From Artemisia argyi (lineage: Eukaryota > Streptophyta > Magnoliopsida > Asterales > Asteraceae): a DNA stretch of 64,000 nt. The notes below the pieces were generated by a model. That model was given only the letters and a program-made list of their open reading frames with translations, was not told where the DNA came from and searched no databases. A program made the position numbers and the translations under genes. Each line of letters starts with the position of its first letter. Within the stretch, counting starts at the first letter, position 1. The stretch is taken from contig CM060691.1 in the NCBI GenBank assembly GCA_030686995.1, positions 64,779,853 to 64,843,852 of the forward strand, given 5' to 3'. Below, in pieces: positions 57,826-64,000 of this stretch.

Positions 57826-59007
57826 CTTTTTGAAAAGAACAAAAACATGTAACTAAAAAACGATTGACAGACCCTGGCGGATCCTTTCTAGTTATGTGGA
57901 TCCCTTGGATCCGTCGTGTGATATGACTAATCCAAATTTGTCTATCTAAGCCAATATTTAGTCCACAGTCGGACTAAGCTTTTGCAATGTAACATAACAC
58001 ATTATTTAGTCTTCATGAACTTTTTTAACCCTTGATCATAATGCTTTTAACTCTCATTTGTTGAAAACATATTCTCATTAAAGATCCATCAAAATAAGCT
58101 TCGAGTTTTTGTCATCCTCATACACCAAAACCCACTTACATATGAAGATCCACCACAATAAGATTAGAGGTCTTATCAACTTCATCCATTGAAGACTCCT
58201 TATCAACAGAAGCAATGGCGGAACTTGAAACATTTTTTTTGGGGGGGGCGAATTTATTTTTGGGGTCCGAATCGGATATTTGTTTGTAACATCAACTAAA
58301 TTACCTCTAAAACCTATAATATTTATACTAAGTGCCGCAAATTTTGAGGGGGCCGAATCGGAGATTTGTTTGTAACCTCAACTAAATTACCCCTAAAACC
58401 TATAATATTTACACTAAGTGCCGCAAATTTTGAGGGGGTCGGGACCCTCCCCTGCCCCTTAATAGTTCCGCCATTGAACAGAAGGTCAACTTTATCAAGC
58501 TTAGAGTTCTTGATGTTAAGATTAGGCATTCATATCCATTAGACAATCATGTCTTATATGACCATCATACAATACTATGTATCACTATTACACAACATCT
58601 TGTATCATAAACTATACTCCAAACTAGAGGTCAGATAGGTTATGTGTTTTAGCCTTAAAACACGAGGGAAATAGGATTAGTGTGTTTAGGCCTCAAAACA
58701 CAAGGGTAATATGTTTGTTATGTTTGAGCCATAAAACATGATAGGTTTGGTTGTACCCGAAGAAGAACTCGATATCTAGCATAGTATCCGTAACATTATA
58801 AGCGACGTTGTAAGGTTTTCTCGGCCAACTCTCTAGTCGGAAACTCGGAGATTGGAGTAGGACGAAGAGGAGCTTCATGCCGAACCACTGTAAATCACCA
58901 TGTCCAGTTTGATCTCTTTTTCACTGATTATTTTGTGTTTATATTTGCATTGTGTTGATATGTTTTCTCTCATGTTCTCTATTATCATTATTGTTGTTTA
59001 ATTGTTA
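57826..59007. repeat. Direct repeat copy 1 (interrupted by a MITE)
   Basis: It is about 90 percent or more identical by eye to 61720-62642 once the 264-bp MITE and one copy of its duplication are removed. A block with GCCGAACCACTGTAAATCACC near its right end resembles LTR R/U5 sequence of some copia elements. No TG...CA ends, PBS or PPT could be assigned. Confidence 0.75.
58213..58476. mobile_element. hAT-type MITE with empty-site proof
   Basis: The terminal inverted repeats are CAATGGCGGAAC and GTTCCGCCATTG. The 8-bp target duplication AACAGAAG is at 58205-58212 and 58477-58484. The parallel copy near 62100-62108 has a single AACAGAAG and no insert. The interior is mostly an 86-bp tandem duplication (58267-58352 and 58353-58438). 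An 8-bp duplication identifies the hAT superfamily. There is no coding capacity. Confidence 0.9.
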
Positions 59008-59356
59008 TCTTTTATATAATAAAACAAAACCTGGGAATTTTTTATTTTTAAAAAGTGGATTCATACCTTATTAGTAATAATTTTATTTAAAAAAAAAAAA
59101 AAAATTATTTTCTTATTAGGTACTATTTTATATTTATTCATAATACAAGTACAAGATAAATATAAAAAACATAGATAAAATACAATTAACAATATGATTA
59201 AAATTTTTAAATAATTATCTTTAATATTAAAAAACTATAATTAAACATTATAAATCAAACAAAACAAAGATTAAATTATTTGTTTTTAAATAAATAAAAA
59301 TATGTGATTAAAAAATTTATAAAAAAAACCCGCGCGTGCGCGGGTATTATAACTAG
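59008..59356 (+). mobile_element. Non-autonomous Helitron (3' end clear, 5' end inferred)
   Basis: The 3' end has a GC-rich hairpin, CCCGCGCGTGCGCGGG (59329-59344), then 8 bases, then CTAG (59353-59356), followed by T. This is the standard Helitron terminus. The 5' end is placed at ATCTTTTATATAATAAAA (TC at 59008-59009, preceded by A), which would give an A/T target. The body is AT-rich and non-coding. Confidence 0.7.
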
Positions 59357-59756
59357 TTGTACTTATCATATTCCATCACTTAATCAGTTATTTGATACGA
59401 GAAATTTAAGTTTTCAAAAAATAACGTATTCACCCCTCAATATTCTTACATAAAGTTAATGTATAAACAAATATAGTATTACAAAGCGTTTCGTGCAGTC
59501 GTGCGATGTGACAAACTATATATTATGCTCATCTATGATAAAAATATATAACTTTTTCACGTATCTTTTCTCGGATGTGAAACTAGTGAACGTGTACTTT
59601 CATTGTACTCGTATCTTGTAGGATATAGTAATGTATATTTCTTCATATTAAATTTATTCTCCATATTTTCTTTTCTGTGTTGTTTCAAATTAGTTGTACA
59701 TTTCCGTAAATAGATAAAAATTTATATTAAGTTAACATATTACCTTCAGTTGATGT

Positions 59757-60146
59757 TAGTGTTGCAAAAAGGCTATAAGGCTGATTAATTGCTGCCTAGT
59801 GCTAATCGGCCAACGATTTTGATTTGTGTAAATTGGTTAAGGTCAATCGTGGTCAAACTTGTTAGAAACCTGCAAATTCTACAAAAAAAAACCCAAAATT
59901 CATCGTAAACTTGTTTTAATCATTTATAGTTGCTATTTATATCTACTAATTTTATTTTTTATTTTTTATTTTTTATTTATTTATTTATTTTTTATCTCTT
60001 GACTAGGATATCCAAAACTTGACGGAAATACCCAAACCTCGACGGAAATGTCAAGCCGATTAACCATCGATTAATCCCGCTTATACCGATTACAAACTAA
60101 AAGGGAGTCGACCGGCCGACTAGCAGTTTGCGATTTTGCAACCGTG
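59757..60146. mobile_element. Probable hAT-type non-autonomous element
   Basis: The ends TAGTGTTGCAAAA and (complement) CACGGTTGCAAAA are inverted. Further in, TGCTAATCGGCC matches TGCTAGTCGGCC in inverted orientation. Flanking octamers GTTGATGT (59749-59756) and TTTGAGGT (60147-60154) agree at 6 of 8 positions, as expected of an old 8-bp duplication. No ORF is present. Confidence 0.55.
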
Positions 60147-60329
60147 TTTGAGGTCATTATGACAAACTTTAAATAAGTTATAAATTAATTAGTTAAGGGT
60201 AAAATTGTCATTATACAAGTAAGAAAAAGGACGTTGTAATGATGATGACTTTCTTAAACTATGCTTTTTTTTGTCGTAAAATAATTATTTTGAAACGAAA
60301 GGAACATTTCATTGTAGTAACAAAATATA

Positions 60330-60584
60330 CTCTCTCTGTCCCATAAAAAAAATTGTCAAGTTTGGCTTTTTTTGTCTATTTTATTCAACTTTAACATTAA
60401 ATATTTTTATATTTGTTATATAATATTTGATAAAAAATATATCAATGAAAATACACTTAAAATCTAATTTATTTATATATTTGCGTAAAATATTATATAA
60501 CACAGATAGAAGTATTTAAGGCTAAAGCTAAATAAGTTAGTCCGTAAAAAATCAAACTGTACACATATTACGAGACGAAGGTAG
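60330..60584. mobile_element. Stowaway-type (Tc1/mariner) MITE
   Basis: The left end CTCTCTCTGTCCCATAAA and the right end (complement) CTACCTTCGTCTCGTAAT are imperfect inverted repeats of the Stowaway CTCCCTCCGTCCC type. They are flanked by TA (60328-60329 and 60585-60586). It is 255 bp and AT-rich, with no ORF. Confidence 0.85.
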
Positions 60585-61166
60585 TATAAAGTATTATTTT
60601 AGCCGCCTAATGGTTTTTTAAAGAATTTAGCTACACTTTCCACAAATATATAATTAAGTATGCTAGTAATGGAGTAATAACGATCATATTCTCACGGAGC
60701 AAAGAGACATATCTCCCATGTGCTCCATCCAATTAACAAAAATATAAAAAACTAGAAAGTCTATTATCTTAGTCATATCACCTTCTAAGTTCAAAATATA
60801 TTATTTCTTAAAGATATAATCATTTTTCAAAATTATTATAACTTGCTGATCTTAAATAACAATCGCATCTATAATGCTTTGCCTCAACGTTCATGAATAT
60901 GTAATGATAGAGAGGTCCATACAAAACGCTAATAAATTCATTTAATTTGTCTTATTTATTCACGCTTCTAATCTTCCCGACCAATATTATGAGCTTAATG
61001 ATAGCTTTTCATATTTATGAATATTGTTTTTGATTTTTGGGCAAAGTCGCTCGTATAAACTTTCACTAAAAAGACATCATTGACTTGATTAGCTATTATA
61101 CGCTGATTTTGAATATAGAATTAGTTACTTTTATTTTAGTGTGACACTTCGTATGATATAAGATTA

Positions 61167-61728
61167 GTTGAATGATAACGTAAAATCAAGTTTCACAAAA
61201 TTGTATTACCTTTTTCCTAAGCACTATTTCATTTTATGGTTAGCTATCAATAAGAAATTAAAGACTCAGGATAAAATGGCTGTTTGGCTGAAGGTGGATA
61301 ATCTCAGATGCTCTCTTTGTAATGAGGTACAGGATTTCCATAATCACTTGTTTTTTGGTTGCAAATTTTCTTCTAGAGTTTGGTGTTTCTTCAAAGATAT
61401 GATCAGGCTTGATGTGAAGTCTTATGATCTTTATCAAATTATAGAGTTCATTGCTAGTAGGCCTTTTAACAAGTCTGTTTGGAGTATTCTTCAAAGGTTA
61501 GTCATGGGAGCTATGGTTTATGTTATTTGGCAAGAGAGGAATTTGAGAAATTTTCAGGGTAAATCAGGAAGTATTGAAGGTGTTTGTTGCTGTATTAAGG
61601 AGGTAGTTAGGCTTAGACTATTAAGCTTGAAGTTTAAAAGTTCTAAGCAAGTGTTGCAAGCAGCTGAGATTTGGAATTTTCAAGTATTGCAGAGGAATGT
61701 TAACAATCCTTCCAGTAATCTTTTTTGA
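61167..61728 (+). pseudogene. LINE ORF2 C-terminal fragment (zf-RVT)
   Basis: The open frame carries the zinc-binding domain found at the C-terminus of plant L1-type LINE reverse transcriptases: PKHYFILWLAINKKLKTQDKM, then CSLCNEVQDFHNHLFFGCKF with CX2C...HX3H...C spacing, then VWSILQRLVMGAMVYVIWQERN. The first ~15 codons before LYYLFPKH are probably not native. No RT core or endonuclease is present, so this is a strongly 5'-truncated copy. Its stop TGA (61726-61728) lies inside the first bases of direct repeat copy 2, so the join is either an insertion boundary or a recombination point. Confidence 0.8.
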
Positions 61729-62642
61729 AAAGAACAAAAACATGTAACTAAAAAAACTATTGACAGACCCTGGTGGATTCTTTCTAGTTTTGTGGATCCC
61801 TTGGATCCGTCGTGTGATATGACTAATCCAAATTTGTCTATCAAAGCCAATATTTAGTCCACAGTCGGACTAAGCTTTTGCAATGTAACATAACACATTC
61901 TTTAGTCTTCATGAACCTTTTTAACCCTTGATCATAATGCTTTTAACTCTCATTTGTTGAAAACATATTCTCATTAAAGATCCATCAAAATAAGCTTCGA
62001 GTTTTTGTCATCCTCATACACCAAAACCCACTTACATATGAAGATCCACCAGAATAAGATTAGAGGTCTTATCAACTTCATCTATTGAAGACTCCTTATC
62101 AACAGAAGGTCAACTTTATCAAGCTTAGAGTTCTTGATGTTAAGATTATGCATTCATATCCATTAGACAATCATGTCTTATATCACCATCATACAATACT
62201 ATGTATCACTATTACACAATATCTTGTATCATAAACTATACTCCAAACTAGAGGTCAGATAGGTTATGTGTCTTAGCCTTAAAACACGAGGGAAATAGGA
62301 TTAGTGTGTTTAGTCCTAAAAACACAAGGGTAATATGTTTGTTATGTTTGAGCCATAAAACATGATAGGTTTGGTTGTACCCGAAGAAGAACTTGATATC
62401 CAGCTTAGTATCGGTAATATTATAAGCGACGTTGTAAGGTTTTCTCGGCCAACTCTCTAGTCAGAAACTCGGGGATTGGAGTAGGACGAAGAGGAGCTTC
62501 ATGCCGAACCACTGTAAATCACCGTGTCCAGTTTGATCTCTTTTTCACTGATTATTTTGTGTTTATATTTGCATTGTGTTGATATGTTTTCTCTCATGTT
62601 CTCTATTATCATTATTGTTGTATAATTGTTATCTTTTATATA
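61720..62642. repeat. Direct repeat copy 2 (MITE-free)
   Basis: It matches 57826-59018 without the hAT MITE. Similarity continues to the last bases TCTTTTATATA and then breaks at the left end of the Mutator-like element. Confidence 0.75.
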
Positions 62643-63011
62643 AGAGTAAACTCTAAAATACATCCATGTGGTTTACCTCATTTCGCACCATACATCACTC
62701 TCGAAAAAGTTGCAACATACACATCCCTCTGTTAGTAAAAGTCAAACCAAATACATCCACGAGGACGAACAGTGCAAATATTATATCGTTAACTTGAACA
62801 CGTGGCAGTTAAGTTAGAATATTTCTGTCATTTTATCTATGCCACCTACTTCATCTCTCTTTTTCAATTCAGTCAAACCCAGAAAACACACAAACTTAAA
62901 CACAAACACAAATCAAAAACACAAATCCTAAACCCTTTTAACAATTTTAGTCATAAACCCAAATAAAACACAAACACAAATCAAAAACAAAACTGTGGAC
63001 TACAAATCTAC

Positions 63012-63054
<43 letters not shown>

Positions 63055-64000
63055 GTGCAAAGAAGAGCAACTATTTCTTTGTACTCACAATCTTTTAAAA
63101 AAAATAATAAAATAAAATAAAATAATGATTAGATCTACAATCTTTTTTCAATTGCACTATATTTCTTCAGATCTTGAACCATTTTTTTCCCCAAAATATG
63201 ATGCTTGAACCAAACTCTTGTAATTTCGATAGCTTCAAGAGTCTTCAACAACAACAACAAACTCTTGTAATTTACCCATTTACCCGACCCACCACTTCTC
63301 AACCTGATCCCAATCTTCAACAACACCGAAAAATTGATTCGTTGGTCTCTTTAATAAAGAGCGTAATCGTGATGCAATTTGTTATGTATGTCGTTGATGC
63401 AATTGGTTATGTATGTCGTTGATGCAATTCGTTTGTAAAAATTGATTGGTTGGTCTCTTTAATAAAGAGCGTAATCGTGAGTTGTTTGAAGCTATTATGG
63501 TTTATGAAACGTAAGGGAGCTTTTGAAGATGGTGGCATTGAAGAACTTGAAGAAAACGTTCCTGCTTTGGAGCTATTTTTTCATTTGCAAGCTCATAAAG
63601 AAGCTGATAAGATTAGGAGAAGGAAGTCAACGAGGAATTAGTGGTTTTGGGGTAACTAAAATATGAGGAAGTTGATTGGGGTGTTTGGATGTGTATTCTA
63701 AAATTGATTATGTGACATATATAGTCAGAATCAAAGAATTAGATATTTGAGCACTACAGATTCCAATCATCAGAGTCAGAATCAAGAATTAGTTATTTTG
63801 ATTTGTGTTTGTGTGTTTTTATTTGTGTTTGTGTTTGTGTTTTTGATTTGTATTTTGGATTTGTGTTTATCAATTGGGTTTGAGTGAAAAAAGTATTAAA
63901 AGAGTGGTGCAGAAGAAGTTACAATGACAGAAATACCCTTACTTAACTGCCACATGTCTAAGTTAACGACACAATATTTGCACCGTTCGTCCTTGTGGAT
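62643..64000. mobile_element. Mutator-like element with long inverted repeats (left part)
   Basis: 62643-62880 is matched in inverted orientation by the window end (about 63870-64000). For example GGACGAACAGTGCAAATATT is mirrored by AATATTTGCACCGTTCGTCC. The right repeat runs off the window by an estimated 100 bases or so. Terminal repeats of more than 200 bases suggest a Mutator-like element, but the target duplication cannot be checked. The sub-terminal regions are rich in CACAAA repeats, and there is an A-tract at 63013-63050. Confidence 0.65.
63148..63641 (+). pseudogene. Possible captured gene fragment inside the Mutator-like element
   Basis: Two open stretches follow each other. The first (63198-63422) has a Gln-rich start (SLQQQQQTLVIYPF). 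The second (about 63466-63641) reads ELFEAIMVYET, then after a one-base frameshift near 63510 GAFEDGGIEELEENVPALE and HKEADKIRRRKSTRN, ending at TAG. This looks like a helical host-type protein rather than a transposase. I do not recognise the family. A 43-base direct repeat (63330-63372 and 63437-63479) sits within it. Confidence 0.35.

Larger units (their letters stand above)
59357..61166. other. AT-rich intergenic sequence with MITEs
   Basis: No gene is seen. It contains two short inverted-repeat elements listed separately. The rest shows no open frames or motifs that I recognise. Confidence 0.6.

Noticed and set aside
57826..62642. The direct repeat pair as the two LTRs of one element
   Set aside because: The ends are not TG...CA, and no PBS follows copy 1 and no PPT precedes copy 2. 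The interval holds unrelated MITEs, a Helitron end and a LINE fragment. A duplication of another kind is more likely, though LTR-like sequence inside the unit keeps this open.

Overview
This window is repetitive nuclear DNA from a flowering plant. It consists almost entirely of nested LTR retrotransposons, with no intact host gene, rRNA, tRNA or CRISPR array that I can support. Three things suggest an asterid, most likely Asteraceae. They are the Sirevirus-like Ty1/copia family with an extra ORF after pol that begins MASSKVIKYAP, the Athila-type polyproteins, and the Cys-rich 791-residue ORF of element C. As far as I remember, such sequences fill Asteraceae genomes such as Tanacetum. The family assignments are firm, but the taxon is inference.

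The layout, from the outside in, is as follows. Element S is a minus-strand Ty1/copia element running from 57278 leftwards to 4584. Its 5' LTR is 56392-57278, the tRNA-Met PBS is at 56377-56389, gag is 54321-56297, integrase/RT/RNase H are 24811-27699, and the extra 3' ORF is 4584-7204. S is split by three insertions. (1) Element A (7768-24628, plus strand, target duplication GCGAC) is a 16.9-kb Athila-type Ty3/gypsy element with 4-kb LTRs. Its integrase is split by a 1.4-kb solo LTR of family D (17709-19118, duplication ATGCA). (2) Element B (27700-54320, minus strand) is a different Athila-type element. It holds a 4.3-kb solo LTR F (32836-37141, duplication ATGAC) and the non-autonomous element C (39472-50298, plus strand). 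(3) A second family-D LTR (3638-4583) interrupts the S 3' ORF. It is broken by a reversed A-like LTR (LTR2), which is in turn broken by another one (LTR1). The far left, 1-574, is AT-rich with a (TA)48 microsatellite.

To the right of S (57279-64000) lies lower-density sequence: a roughly 0.9-kb direct repeat pair, hAT-type and Stowaway-type MITEs, a Helitron 3' end, a LINE ORF2 C-terminal fragment, and a long-TIR Mutator-like element that runs off the window and may carry a captured gene fragment.

All polyproteins of A, B and S are broken by stops and frameshifts. Only the 791-residue ORF of C is open. C has no capsid, protease, RT or integrase, but it shares PBS, PPT, LTR termini and a peculiar 3' non-coding region with A. 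It therefore looks like a parasite of A-like elements.

The most interesting signals are non-coding. There is a tandem array of four covarying stem-loops just upstream of the 3' LTR of both A and C. A hairpin is formed by the very first 24 bases of the LTR in the A/C/F superfamily. U3 arrays of short palindromes occur in the LTR families D and B, just upstream of the TATA box. Element C appears to have integrated by an abnormal route that left part of the primer-binding site at its right end and no 5-bp target duplication.
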